Of a DNA stretch of 64,000 nt, positions 27,588-35,413 are shown in pieces. Source of the DNA: CAYGZM01 sp964354365 (GTDB taxonomy: Bacteria; Planctomycetota; Phycisphaerae; Sedimentisphaerales; Anaerobacaceae); the NCBI GenBank assembly GCA_964354365.1, contig CAYGZM010000005.1:1-64000 (forward strand), given 5' to 3'. Under the pieces are notes generated by a model. That model was not told the DNA's origin, did no database searches, and saw nothing but the letters and a program-made list of their open reading frames with translations. The position numbers and the translations under genes were made by a program. How positions within the stretch are numbered: the stretch's first letter is position 1; every line of letters begins with the position of its first letter.

Positions 27588-28132
27588 TGTAAAAATAATT
27601 ACTGTGAGAAACGAATTCAGCGTACCCACTCTGTGCATCGCCCAACCGCCCTTACTATAGTAAGACAGTGCGAACTGGCGCGGCCCCGCTGGCCGCATAA
27701 TAACGTAGCCTATGCAATTCCGATGTCCAGTATATCAGAGTAATCGCGTCCGTGTCAAGAGAATCTCGATATTATTGGCCTAATCCTTGGGCGCCCGACA
27801 CTTTCTTTGAGCGAGCTTCTTTCCAAAGTGTGAAAAACACGCCCGGCTAAACGCCTCTAAGCGCGCCTCCAAGGCGGACTATCCGCCCTTGCGCCTCCTT
27901 GCCGAAAGGCCGATTGGCAGCTCCTAAATACTGTATTATCAATATCTTATAAAGATTATTAGCAGACAAAATTTTTTACAAGCGGCCCCCTCAATCTTCG
28001 CTTCTTCATCGGCGAAATGGCAATGTCACATAAGAAAAACGCCTTCGCAGGGTTTCTACGCCGCAATTCCTCCAAATTTTCCCTTGCAGGCAGGGCAACT
28101 TCGAGCTATATTGAATATAAGACTTGCACGAT

Positions 28133-28165
28133 GCCGCTTGGATAATCGCGGATTGCCAAGTCGGC
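28133..28165 (+). other. Strong hairpin upstream of the prepilin-type gene
   Basis: GCCGCTTGG pairs with CCAAGTCGGC (one bulge) around an inner AATC-GCG-GATT stem, ending about 72 nt before the start codon. There is no T-tract after it. A role in mRNA stability or translation is possible but not shown by the sequence. Confidence 0.45.
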
Positions 28166-28237
28166 GGAACAGATGGCGCAGCCAGCGCATCTTGCAGGTG
28201 AACAGTCGGACTTTTAGTCCTTAAGGAGACTGTTGTT

Positions 28238-29074
28238 ATGGGCAAATCTAAAGGCTTCACATTAGTCGAACTGCTGGTCGTAATCGCCATTATTGCACTG
28301 TTAATGGGGATACTAATGCCGGCACTTAACCTGGCCAAGCGGCAGGCGAGATCGGCGGCCGACAAGGCAAACCTGCACCAATGGTCTCTGATATGGTCGC
28401 TTTACTGCCACGACAACGACGGGAACTTTTGCAATGCCGGCTCCGCAGGCTTGAGTTGGCGGCGGGGTCTGTGGATAATGGCGCTGCGTCGCCAATGGGA
28501 AACCAAGTCTAATCTCCTTCGCTGTCCGATGGCCACTCAACGCCTGCCGGGTGGCGCCAACTATGGCGGCCCCTTCAATACCTACCGTATGGGATCAGGC
28601 GGAGTGGACGACATACAGGAAGAATGTAGCTACGGCGCGAATTGTTGGATATATAACCCAACCGCCGCAGACCTCGCGATTGGGGATATTCAGGGGCGTC
28701 CGGTTGCATGGAACTGGAAGACGTTTAACGTCAGATCCACGAACGGAATCCCGGTATTCGCCGATACTATGTGGAGAGGCGGCGGACCGGTCAGCGGCGA
28801 CATCAGCGAAGGACTCGTCGGACGCGGAGAGCCTCCCGCCTACGACGGTGAATTCTCCGGCGCAGATGGCGAGATGAAGCACTTCTGCATTGACCGCCAC
28901 AACGAACGCATTAACATGCTCTTTATGGATTGGTCAACAAGAGAGGTTGGTCTCAAGGAACTCTGGACGCTAAAGTGGCACCGTAACTTCAACACGAGCG
29001 GCCCCTGGACAAGGGCCGGCGGCGCCATGCCAAGAGATTGGCCGCCCTGGATGCAGAATTTCACGGACTACTAA
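28238..29074 (+). CDS. Prepilin-type N-terminal cleavage/methylation protein (pseudopilin-like)
   Basis: A 278-residue protein with AAGGAG nine nt upstream of ATG 28238. The N-terminus is a textbook type IV prepilin leader: short basic MGKSK, then G-FTLVELLVVIAIIALL with cleavage expected between Gly6 and Phe7 and Glu at position 5 of the mature chain, followed by the hydrophobic helix and MPALNLAKRQARSAADKANL. The C-terminal domain is globular, with WSLYCHDNDGNF and NMLFMDWSTREVGLKELWTLKW, as in the many orphan DUF1559-like or H-X9-DG planctomycete pseudopilins. No other secretion gene is nearby. Its role is unknown. Confidence 0.85.
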   Translation: MGKSKGFTLVELLVVIAIIALLMGILMPALNLAKRQARSAADKANLHQWSLIWSLYCHDNDGNFCNAGSAGLSWRRGLWIMALRRQWETKSNLLRCPMATQRLPGGANYGGPFNTYRMGSGGVDDIQEECSYGANCWIYNPTAADLAIGDIQGRPVAWNWKTFNVRSTNGIPVFADTMWRGGGPVSGDISEGLVGRGEPPAYDGEFSGADGEMKHFCIDRHNERINMLFMDWSTREVGLKELWTLKWHRNFNTSGPWTRAGGAMPRDWPPWMQNFTDY

Positions 29075-29210
29075 TGCGAGTCAAGTATCAAACGAGCGAC
29101 TATCTCTCGCTGGCGGAGCGACCTTAGCACGAACCAGACAGTTTGCATCCATCCGGACCGCTTCATCCTCGGATAGCCTTTACACGTAATACATCTTCTG
29201 AGTCTTTGCG

Positions 29211-30722
29211 TCATCCGGTATAATTGGGATTAGGTGAAGGCATCTGCGCATTAACAGACTGCCGCCACGCCCTGAGCAAATCTCGAAGCTCGTCTCTCCT
29301 GGCCGGCTGGACTTGTGCCAGGTCATTCTGTTCGCCAAGGTCGTTCTTGAGGTTGTACAGCTCGACGTTCATATCCTCGTAATACTCGATCAGCTTCCAG
29401 CGGCCCTTGCGGACAGCGCCGAACGGACCATACGGATTCAGTGGATGATAATGAGGGTAGTGCCAGTAAATCGCCTCACGGTTCAAGGAGCCTCTTTGCC
29501 GCAGCAGCGGTACAAGACTGACGCCGTCTATATGCTGCTTCGGTTTTGGCGGCAGAGAGGCTATTTCCAGAATCGTTGGATAGAAATCCGTGCTGATTAC
29601 AGGCTCGCTGCAGACGCTGCCGGGCCTGACTACGCCGGGCCACTTGATGATCATAGGCTCGCGAATGCCACCTTCGTAAGCCTGAGCCTTGCCGCCTCGC
29701 AGAGGGGCGTTGCTGGTCTTGCCGAGCAGCCCGCCATTGTCCGACATGAAGAACACTATCGTATCATCCGCAATTTTCAACTCCTCCAGCTTGTCCATAA
29801 CCCGTCCGACCGCCTCATCCATACTCTGGATCATGGCGGCATAAGTGGCGTTGTTGTGTTCGGGCGTGCTCGGCTTGGCCTTGTATTTATCCATAATATC
29901 TTTTTTCGCCATCAACGGCGTGTGCACGGCGTAGTGCGCCATATAGAGGAAGAAGGGGCGGTCCTTGTTCTGCTCAATGAACCGGGCCGCTTCCACTCCT
30001 AAACGGTCGGTAAGGTACTCCCCAGGCGGACCGTCTTGAAGTCTCGGATTGCCGTAAGGCACAAAGTACCCGCCGGAGCCGCCGGGAGAGCCTGCCTTCC
30101 AGCCGCCCTTGTTGACGTCAAAGCCCTGGTTCTCCGGCCAATAGACCGGATCGTCGCCGAGGTGCCACTTTCCGACGTGCCCTGTCGTGTAGCCGGCGGC
30201 CCTGAGGGCTTCTGCAATCGTTAATTCCTCCAATCGCATGTAATGTGTCCAGTCCGGAATCGTCAGTTTTGCATCGGGGCGGTTATGGCCGTTAATCCAG
30301 TCGGTCAGGTGTATCCGAGCCGGGTATTTTCCCGTCATAATGCTGGCGCGCGTGGGCGAGCAGACCGGACACGCGGCATACGCGTCGGTAAATCGCATAC
30401 CCTGGGCGGCCAACTTGTCGGTGTTCGGCGTCTCGTAGTAACTGCTCCCGCTGTGCCCGTAGCCGACATCATAGCTTACGTCCCGCCAGCCAAAATCATC
30501 CACGAGAATAAAGACTATGTTGGGATGCGTGTGCTCGTTGATTCGTGTTTCCAGCATATTGCTCGAAAGCACGACTCCTCCAGCAGCCGAACCCCACTCA
30601 GTCAGCGCAAGCCCGCCGGCTGCGAGTGTTGCGCATTCCTTCAGGAAATCTCGTCGATTCAATTGGATTCTCTTTAAGCACACAGGCAAACTTAGCCTCC
30701 CGGCAGGTTCGATCACGGCCAT
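29211..30722 (-). CDS. Sulfatase, Tat-exported
   Basis: A 503-residue type I sulfatase. Near the N-terminus is a Tat-like RRDFLKE (about 23-29) with an Ala/Gly-rich core. The metal site begins at IVFILVDDFGWRD (Asp75-Asp76), and the formylglycine motif is CSPTRASIMTGKYPAR with Cys121, so a maturase is needed for activity. Later blocks FFMSDNGG and GHVGKWHLGD match conserved metal and sulfate-binding residues. It would remove sulfate esters, probably from sulfated polysaccharides, in the periplasm or outside. It stands alone between the prepilin and PEP-CTERM genes. Confidence 0.94.
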   Translation of the reverse strand: MAVIEPAGRLSLPVCLKRIQLNRRDFLKECATLAAGGLALTEWGSAAGGVVLSSNMLETRINEHTHPNIVFILVDDFGWRDVSYDVGYGHSGSSYYETPNTDKLAAQGMRFTDAYAACPVCSPTRASIMTGKYPARIHLTDWINGHNRPDAKLTIPDWTHYMRLEELTIAEALRAAGYTTGHVGKWHLGDDPVYWPENQGFDVNKGGWKAGSPGGSGGYFVPYGNPRLQDGPPGEYLTDRLGVEAARFIEQNKDRPFFLYMAHYAVHTPLMAKKDIMDKYKAKPSTPEHNNATYAAMIQSMDEAVGRVMDKLEELKIADDTIVFFMSDNGGLLGKTSNAPLRGGKAQAYEGGIREPMIIKWPGVVRPGSVCSEPVISTDFYPTILEIASLPPKPKQHIDGVSLVPLLRQRGSLNREAIYWHYPHYHPLNPYGPFGAVRKGRWKLIEYYEDMNVELYNLKNDLGEQNDLAQVQPARRDELRDLLRAWRQSVNAQMPSPNPNYTG

Positions 30723-31119
30723 AGCGATTCTCTAAGCCACCATTCCCCCATGACAGCAAAATCTCTAAAAGTGATCATTCCATCCTCATCATACCATCAT
30801 CCGCATCCTTGACAAAGGCATAGTGATTCCACCGGCCCGAAGATCCGAGCTGAACCAGGGAAAATGGATAGTTGGACCATTATTTTGCATTGTACCGAAT
30901 CTCGCTCTCTTGGGCAAGCATGTTCCACCGCCGGTTATGGTGACGATTCTAAACGGCGTGGTTTCCCCTAACGGCTGCCCCAGAAGTTTTCGGTGCCGAG
31001 GGCTAATTCTGCAAAAATCCTCCGTCTGCTGAGCTTATATAACATCCTGTATATGCAGGACTTATGTCCCACCGATGATTTTTCTCGGGGAGATTGGCCG
31101 ACTCTCACCTGTTATTTCC
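30723..31119. other. Intergenic stretch without recognised genes
   Basis: No supported gene. Frames here are short and lack ribosome-binding sites. It separates the divergently transcribed sulfatase and PEP-CTERM genes, so it should contain the sulfatase promoter, which I could not locate. Confidence 0.5.
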
Positions 31120-31149
31120 TTGACGAGAAAATGGGTAACTTGATATAAA
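31120..31149 (+). promoter_or_regulatory. Sigma70-type promoter of the PEP-CTERM gene
   Basis: TTGACG (31120-31125), an 18-nt spacer and TATAAA (31144-31149). Transcription would begin near 31157, leaving a leader of about 180 nt that contains the structured element below. Confidence 0.6.
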
Positions 31150-31196
31150 AGGACATAAGTGAAAGTAGATAAATAGGGTGATTCCGCGGCTTTAGA

Positions 31197-31311
31197 CCTG
31201 CGTTGTGTGTGAAGCAGGGCAAAGTCAAACCCGAGAGGTTGCGCTAAGAAGCCGCCTAATTTGGCGGTGAAGTTTTCCCTCGCCGGGGCAAGAGTCCTTG
31301 TTAGGCGAGGG
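31197..31311 (+). ncRNA. Structured 5' leader, riboswitch-like, upstream of the PEP-CTERM gene
   Basis: Helices visible: CCTGC/GCAGG (31197-31218); a closing helix AGGGCAAA/TTTTCCCT (31216-31223 with 31273-31280, one mismatch) enclosing two hairpins, AACC-CGAGA-GGTT (31228-31240) and CCGCC-TAATTT-GGCGG (31252-31267); then CCCTCGCC/GGCGAGGG (31277-31311) with an inner CAAG/CTTG stem. The closing helix and the last hairpin share CCCT (31277-31280), so they are mutually exclusive, as in a switch. GCAGGGCAAA and the CCTAA segment recall the cyclic-di-GMP-I (GEMM) riboswitch, but its other conserved bases are not obvious, so the class is open. Confidence 0.5.
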
Positions 31312-31336
31312 CTATACTATTGGAAGGAGGAGTGGT

Positions 31337-32617
31337 ATGTATAAGAATCTGACTTTCCTGGTTTCTTTTTTTTTCGTATTGGTTCTGATTAGCACCCCGC
31401 TTGCGCGCGCTGCGGTCAGAACGTGGGACCACGACGCCCTGGACAACCGCTGGGAAACAGCCGCGAACTGGAGCAACAACAAAATGCCGGTTGCGGCGGA
31501 TACCGCGCGCATCGTGAAAACCGGCGCAGATGAATGCCGCATCCAGGCTTTTGCCGCCGAGATCAACAAACTACAGCTTGGGTACCACGACGGGACAACT
31601 GCATTTGCAGGCGATCTGCGTATCCTGACAGACGGCTCGCTGAAGATTGCAACCGAGTCGCCGGTCGGCCTCAAATCGCAGGGCAGACTCTATATCGAGG
31701 GTGGCACGCTAACCATCGACGCCGTTTTGGCAGTCGGTCGCAACGCTGACGGCCTGGGATACCTTTATATGTCGGGCGGCGCCCTCACTACCGGCAGCAC
31801 CCTGGAGGTCGGCGACGGCCTCGGCGCTGTGGGGCACCTGGTTATGTCCGACGGCACAATCAATGTCGGGCTCCCCGACGGTAACACAAACATGAGGATC
31901 GGCAACGACGGGGGGACCGGGTTTGTAACCGTATCGGGCGGCGTGGTGAACAACTCCGGCAACTTAGTCGTAGGCCGGGCAAGAAACCTGACCGGCGAAG
32001 TCGAGACTCCATCTGAGGGTCTGCTTACTGTCTTAGGCGGCATCATAAACGTCGGCAGCACAATTGCTCCGAGCGACCTGTCTATCGGCAAGCAGTATGG
32101 CAGGGGCGTCCTTGAGATGTCCGACGGTGCCATAAACGTAATCGGCGACGTCTATGTCGGTGAGAATGTGGTTGAGATAATTGAAGACCCGTATCAGGAG
32201 ATTCCACGGCCCGGTATAGGCAGGCTTACAATGACCGGCGGCCTTCTTTCCATTGCCGACTCCAACTCCCTGAAAATTGGTCTCGACGGCTCCACCGGCG
32301 TGGTTGAGCTGATTGATGGCATAATCTTAGCCGGAGATCTGCTGATCGGCGAGCCCGGAAGCGGCGGCAAAATGGATATCCGCCAAGGCATGCTGGTTCT
32401 TGACGGCAACCAGATGGTGGACGTTCTCGACCTTATCTCCGCCGGCTTGCTGACTGCCTACGGCACCAATGGCTCAGGCCCGGTCGTGCAGTGGCAATAT
32501 GACTATAACGTCCGCAACCCGGGCAAAACCACAGTATCAGCCATCCCTGAGCCTGCGACAATTATTTTGCTCAGCCTCGGTGGCTTGGCTTTGCGACACA
32601 GAAAACGCAGAGCATAA
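31337..32617 (+). CDS. PEP-CTERM protein with repeated beta-solenoid-like segments
   Basis: A 426-residue protein from ATG 31337, with AAGGAGG upstream. It has a signal peptide (LTFLVSFFFVLVLISTPLARA), a WDHDALDNRWETAANWSNN start typical of planctomycete autotransporter-like repeats, and repeated strands of the form LYMSGGALTTGSTLEVGDG, LVMSDGTINVG, VTVSGGVVNNSGNLVVGRA, LEMSDGAINVIGDVYVGE, LTMTGGLLSIADS. The C-terminus is a canonical PEP-CTERM sorting signal: PEPATIILLSLGGLAL followed by RHRKRRA. An exosortase would cut or sort it; none is in this window. It is likely an exopolymer-associated surface protein. Confidence 0.9.
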   Translation: MYKNLTFLVSFFFVLVLISTPLARAAVRTWDHDALDNRWETAANWSNNKMPVAADTARIVKTGADECRIQAFAAEINKLQLGYHDGTTAFAGDLRILTDGSLKIATESPVGLKSQGRLYIEGGTLTIDAVLAVGRNADGLGYLYMSGGALTTGSTLEVGDGLGAVGHLVMSDGTINVGLPDGNTNMRIGNDGGTGFVTVSGGVVNNSGNLVVGRARNLTGEVETPSEGLLTVLGGIINVGSTIAPSDLSIGKQYGRGVLEMSDGAINVIGDVYVGENVVEIIEDPYQEIPRPGIGRLTMTGGLLSIADSNSLKIGLDGSTGVVELIDGIILAGDLLIGEPGSGGKMDIRQGMLVLDGNQMVDVLDLISAGLLTAYGTNGSGPVVQWQYDYNVRNPGKTTVSAIPEPATIILLSLGGLALRHRKRRA

Positions 32618-32645
32618 GCCGCTGCAAATCATTTTGTAACAAATA

Positions 32646-32680
32646 GGGCTGTGAGCATCGCGCTTGCAGCCCTTTCTTAT
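32646..32680 (+). terminator. Rho-independent terminator after the PEP-CTERM gene
   Basis: GGGCTG pairs with CAGCCC (32646-32672), with an inner AGC/GCT stem, and is followed by TTTCTTATTT. Confidence 0.75.
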
Positions 32681-32685
32681 TTCCT

Positions 32686-32740
32686 CAAACTGACCGGTTT
32701 CATTGTCATGCTGAGCCGCGAGGCGAAGCACCTGGCCTTG
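32686..32740. repeat. CTCAAACTGACC plus TGTCATGCTGAGC repeat fragment
   Basis: Begins CTCAAACTGACCGG, matching the end of the element at 27401, then TGTCATGCTGAGCCGCGAGG with GAAGCACC. It looks like half of a larger short interspersed element. Confidence 0.5.
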
Positions 32741-32841
32741 GCAGAAGAAGAACACTGTGCCATTTTGTGTTGAGAGCAAGCATAGGCCAGCCGGAGAAAA
32801 CCGGCAAGGGACGTAACAACTGGGGATACGGCAAAACAGCT

Positions 32842-33045
32842 ATGCAGGTTGAAGATCGCATAAAGGAGCTGACCGACGTCTTGCTCAATAATCTCAACAT
32901 TGCAGGCTATACCTATACCCAGCTGACCGATGTAGAGCAGGAAGTGAACGGCGTCTATACTTGTGACCGCAAACCCAAGTTCGACATCGCGCGTCTAAAG
33001 AGCATCTTCGGTGCGCCCGCGGCAATTGAAAAAACGAGTGAATAG
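32842..33045 (+). CDS. Small protein of unknown function
   Basis: A 67-residue frame starting MQVEDRIKELTDVLLNNL, soluble and mixed charge, with a single Cys in NGVYTCDRKPKF. No family recognised, and no strong ribosome-binding site. Its stop overlaps a GTG (33038) that opens the truncated flavoprotein fragment, so the two were probably once coupled. It may be a real small gene or a leftover of the same decayed locus. Confidence 0.4.
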   Translation: MQVEDRIKELTDVLLNNLNIAGYTYTQLTDVEQEVNGVYTCDRKPKFDIARLKSIFGAPAAIEKTSE

Positions 33046-33193
33046 TCAATATAAGCGATATGACGTGGCTGTAGTGGGTGCAGGCCCCGCCGGCTCCACG
33101 GCTGCGTATTTGCTCGGCAGATTGGGAATAACTGTGGTGTTGATTGACAAAGCCGCCTTCCCACGGCAAAAAATGTGTGGCGGATTGCAATGA
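33038..33193 (+). pseudogene. N-terminal fragment of an FAD-dependent oxidoreductase (geranylgeranyl-reductase-like)
   Basis: From GTG 33038 the frame reads YDVAVVGAGPAGSTAAYLLG, the dinucleotide-binding Rossmann motif, then LIDKAAFPRQKMCGG, a pattern typical of geranylgeranyl-reductase-type flavoproteins, and stops at TGA 33191-33193. Only about 51 residues of an expected 350 or more remain, so it is truncated. The following 33194-33496 shows no continuation in any frame that I could recognise and no other gene, apart from short GC-rich hairpins near 33450-33480. Confidence 0.7.
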
Positions 33194-33496
33194 GCGCAAG
33201 ACTCACGGCAGTTGCACGGGTGGCGATTTTGTGATGTCCGCCGGGAGCCGCTGCATTTGCTGCATTTCTTTGCTGGATTCTCTTTGGCGATCGGCTAAAA
33301 GCACGGCGACACCCGTTTTTATGGGTCTATTCAGCCGATACATACCGCGCCCTGGGACGGATTTTTTTTTCTTAACCTGCGGAGACGGTGTGCCGATAAA
33401 ACAGTTGAAACTTTGAAATGTTTTAGTTGGTCGCAGAAATCTCTTGCTACGTAGCGAACCGACGCGCTACTTCGCAGAGTAGAAAAGGAGATGAAA

Positions 33497-33832
33497 ATGG
33501 GGATTCAAGACTGGTCGCAGGACATTATTCTTGTGGACCTTCCTGCAGAGCCGGAGATGGGCGATGAGCTTGCGACTGTAACCGGCATCGTGCGCGACAG
33601 GGGTAACTGTGACGTCGTGGTTGATTTTTCCAACGTTGATATTGTGACATCTTCCAGCCTCTCGAAAATGCTGAAGCTGCGCAAGCTTCTGAACGACTGC
33701 GGGCATCGGCTTGTCTTCTGCGGCGTCCCTGCGGCGACGAAAGGCATCTTTATGGTAACGGGCCTCGAGGGCATTTTCGAGATCGCCGACGACAAGTTTA
33801 TCGCCCTGGCCAGCTTGCAGATGGTCGGTTAA
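33497..33832 (+). CDS. STAS domain protein (anti-sigma factor antagonist-like)
   Basis: A 111-residue protein. ATG 33497 is used because AAGGAG lies six nt upstream, while the ATG at 33491 abuts it. The fold matches STAS: strand ILVDLPAEP, then VVVDFSNVDIVTSSSLSKMLKLRKLL with the Ser-rich loop that is phosphorylated in SpoIIAA-like antagonists, then RLVFCGVP and a final helix. No anti-sigma factor or kinase is adjacent. It is followed by rnc, but with a gap of about 75-145 nt. Confidence 0.75.
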   Translation: MGIQDWSQDIILVDLPAEPEMGDELATVTGIVRDRGNCDVVVDFSNVDIVTSSSLSKMLKLRKLLNDCGHRLVFCGVPAATKGIFMVTGLEGIFEIADDKFIALASLQMVG

Positions 33833-33907
33833 GCAAATTTGCGAATTTAGCGCTTTGCAGCAGGTTCGGGTTTCTATATACTGAGGCGGTTGACCCGTTG
33901 AGCCGGC

Positions 33908-33939
33908 TACGAAGATCGCTGAGCGAAGCGATATTCGTA
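33908..33939 (+). promoter_or_regulatory. Hairpin in the rnc leader, candidate RNase III autoregulation site
   Basis: TACGAA-G-ATCGCT (33908-33920) pairs with AGCGAT-A-TTCGTA (33927-33939) around loop GAGCGA: 12 pairs and one G-A mismatch. It ends 40 nt before rnc ATG 33980 and has no T-tract. Some bacteria regulate rnc by RNase III cleavage of a 5' leader stem-loop. Confidence 0.45.
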
Positions 33940-33979
33940 ATCTGCTCGCGGGGTTGTAGTGAAATCGGGATGTGGCTGT

Positions 33980-34696
33980 ATGGACGAAGGCACTCTACAG
34001 CGAGTAGAGCAGATAACGGGTTATCAATTCTCCGACAGAAATTTTCTGGCCAGGGCGCTGACGCACGCCTCCTCGACCGAGAATCGTCTGCTGAGTAACG
34101 AGCGGCTGGAGTTCCTCGGTGACGCGGTTCTCGCATTGGTGATTTGCCGGGTCCTTTTCGAGCGGTTTTCAGATTATCTCGAAGGCGACCTGACAAAGAT
34201 AAAAAGTATGCTCGTTTCGCGCGGGACGTGCTCTCGTCTGTGTCAGGAGCTTGGGCTGAACAAGCATCTCAAAGTGGGCAAGGGCATGGTTTCCAGCCGG
34301 GCGCTGAGAGGCTCCCTTGCGGCGGGCGTGTTCGAGGCGATTATCGCGGCGATTTACCTTGACGGCGGGTATGAAGCTGCGAAGGATTTTCTGCTGCGGA
34401 GTTTCGGCCCCCTGATTGAGGAAGCCGACGCACAACATTCGCAGGGCAATTTCAAGTCGGTCCTGCAGCAGTATGCGCAGGAGCAGTTCAGCACTACGCC
34501 CGTCTATGTTCTTCTTGACGAGAAAGGTCCGGACCACGATAAGTGTTTCGAGCTGGAGGTCGTTCTGGGGGAGCATCATTTTCCAAGCGCATGGGGCTCG
34601 AACAAGAAGCAGGCGGAGCAGAAGGCTGCATTCAATGCGCTTGTGGAGCTGGGCGTGTTTGAAGAGACTTCATCACCGGACGATGAGGCAGTGTGA
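33980..34696 (+). CDS. rnc: Ribonuclease III
   Basis: A 238-residue protein. The N-terminal endonuclease domain shows the signature NERLEFLGDAVLALV with the metal-binding Glu and Asp, DLTKIKSMLVS and GVFEAIIAAIYLDGG, containing the second catalytic Glu. The C-terminal double-stranded RNA-binding domain runs from FKSVLQQYAQEQF to KKQAEQKAAFNALVELG. It cleaves dsRNA in rRNA and mRNA processing in the cytoplasm. ATG 33980 gives a standard N-terminus (MDEGTLQRVEQ); GTG 33959 would add seven residues. A strong hairpin lies upstream and may be a self-cleavage site. Confidence 0.95.
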   Translation: MDEGTLQRVEQITGYQFSDRNFLARALTHASSTENRLLSNERLEFLGDAVLALVICRVLFERFSDYLEGDLTKIKSMLVSRGTCSRLCQELGLNKHLKVGKGMVSSRALRGSLAAGVFEAIIAAIYLDGGYEAAKDFLLRSFGPLIEEADAQHSQGNFKSVLQQYAQEQFSTTPVYVLLDEKGPDHDKCFELEVVLGEHHFPSAWGSNKKQAEQKAAFNALVELGVFEETSSPDDEAV

Positions 34697-34761
34697 GTTT
34701 GCTCTTTGCATTTTGATTTTTGAATTGGGCAGGCAGGTCGCCCTTTGAGGGTGGGGCGCCG

Positions 34762-35010
34762 CTATGTAACAATCCACGTCAGCGAGAGCAGGACCAAGGC
34801 GGTAATAACCATAAAAACAACGATTGAGGCGAACAGAACTACCGATTCCTTGAAAAAACCGGCGGCCGCCACTTTTCTGACCTTTGTAGCCTTGTAAACA
34901 ACGGCAATTGATGCGGCCAGGGGCAGCAGCCACAGCGTAGCCAGCGGAGTAACGCCGATCTTTTCCGGTGTTGTAAATGTCGCGATTGTAAGGGCGGTTA
35001 TCAGGTGCAT
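34762..35010 (-). CDS. Small two-helix membrane protein
   Basis: An 82-residue protein with two hydrophobic segments (LATLWLLPLAASIAVVY and VVLFASIVVFMVITALVLLSL) separated by a basic loop (KATKVRKVAAAG). ATG 35010 follows GGAGCATGAA and starts one nt after the stop of the DUF6677 gene, so the two are translationally linked. The function is unknown; a role with the upstream membrane genes is inferred from the tight spacing. Confidence 0.7.
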   Translation of the reverse strand: MHLITALTIATFTTPEKIGVTPLATLWLLPLAASIAVVYKATKVRKVAAAGFFKESVVLFASIVVFMVITALVLLSLTWIVT

Positions 35011-35011
35011 T

Positions 35012-35413
35012 TCATGCTCCAGGGGGCTCTGTTTTTCGCAGGTGCGCCATATAAACTGCGTTCACGATGCACAGGAGGTTCAGCAATCCGGCGATACTGG
35101 TGTATATTTGCCCGATTTCATTGGGCTTGCCGAAGACCGAGTAGTGATTATTCACAGTTATGCGCCCGAGGATCATCACCATCGGCGAATTCATAATCTG
35201 GGCCGCGTACGCCAGCTTTCCCTCGACTGGGTTGACTACGCCTATCGAGCCGACGTACAAGCCAATGGTGAAAGTCAGGGCGATAGCGACGAATATGATT
35301 ATGGCGCGCGCCTTCTCTCTGAGGATGAAATGGCCTGCGCCCGGCACGAGCCAGGCGGACAATCCAACAAGCAGCAGAAAAGCCGGGTTTTTGTCCTTTG
35401 AGCGAGATGCCAT
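35012..35413 (-). CDS. DUF6677-like membrane protein
   Basis: A 133-residue protein with about three hydrophobic segments (FLLLVGLSAWLVPGAGHF, IIIFVAIALTFTIGLYVG, SIAGLLNLLCIVNAVYM). The VPGAGHFILREKARAIIIF opening matches the small planctomycete family annotated DUF6677, where GAGHF and a basic residue follow the first helix. ATG 35413 overlaps the SurA-like stop (TGATG). The function is unknown; it is co-transcribed with the SurA/PpiD-like gene and the small protein after it. Confidence 0.75.
   Translation of the reverse strand: MASRSKDKNPAFLLLVGLSAWLVPGAGHFILREKARAIIIFVAIALTFTIGLYVGSIGVVNPVEGKLAYAAQIMNSPMVMILGRITVNNHYSVFGKPNEIGQIYTSIAGLLNLLCIVNAVYMAHLRKTEPPGA

Noticed and set aside
27469..27660. 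Small frame reading HYWIPAFAGMT
   Set aside because: It is the translation of a common short interspersed repeat, not a gene.
31277..31311. The CCCTCGCC/GGCGAGGG hairpin as a Rho-independent terminator
   Set aside because: It is followed by CTATACTATTGG with no T-run, and the gene's strong ribosome-binding site lies only 13 nt further on. A switch role is kept as a hypothesis only.
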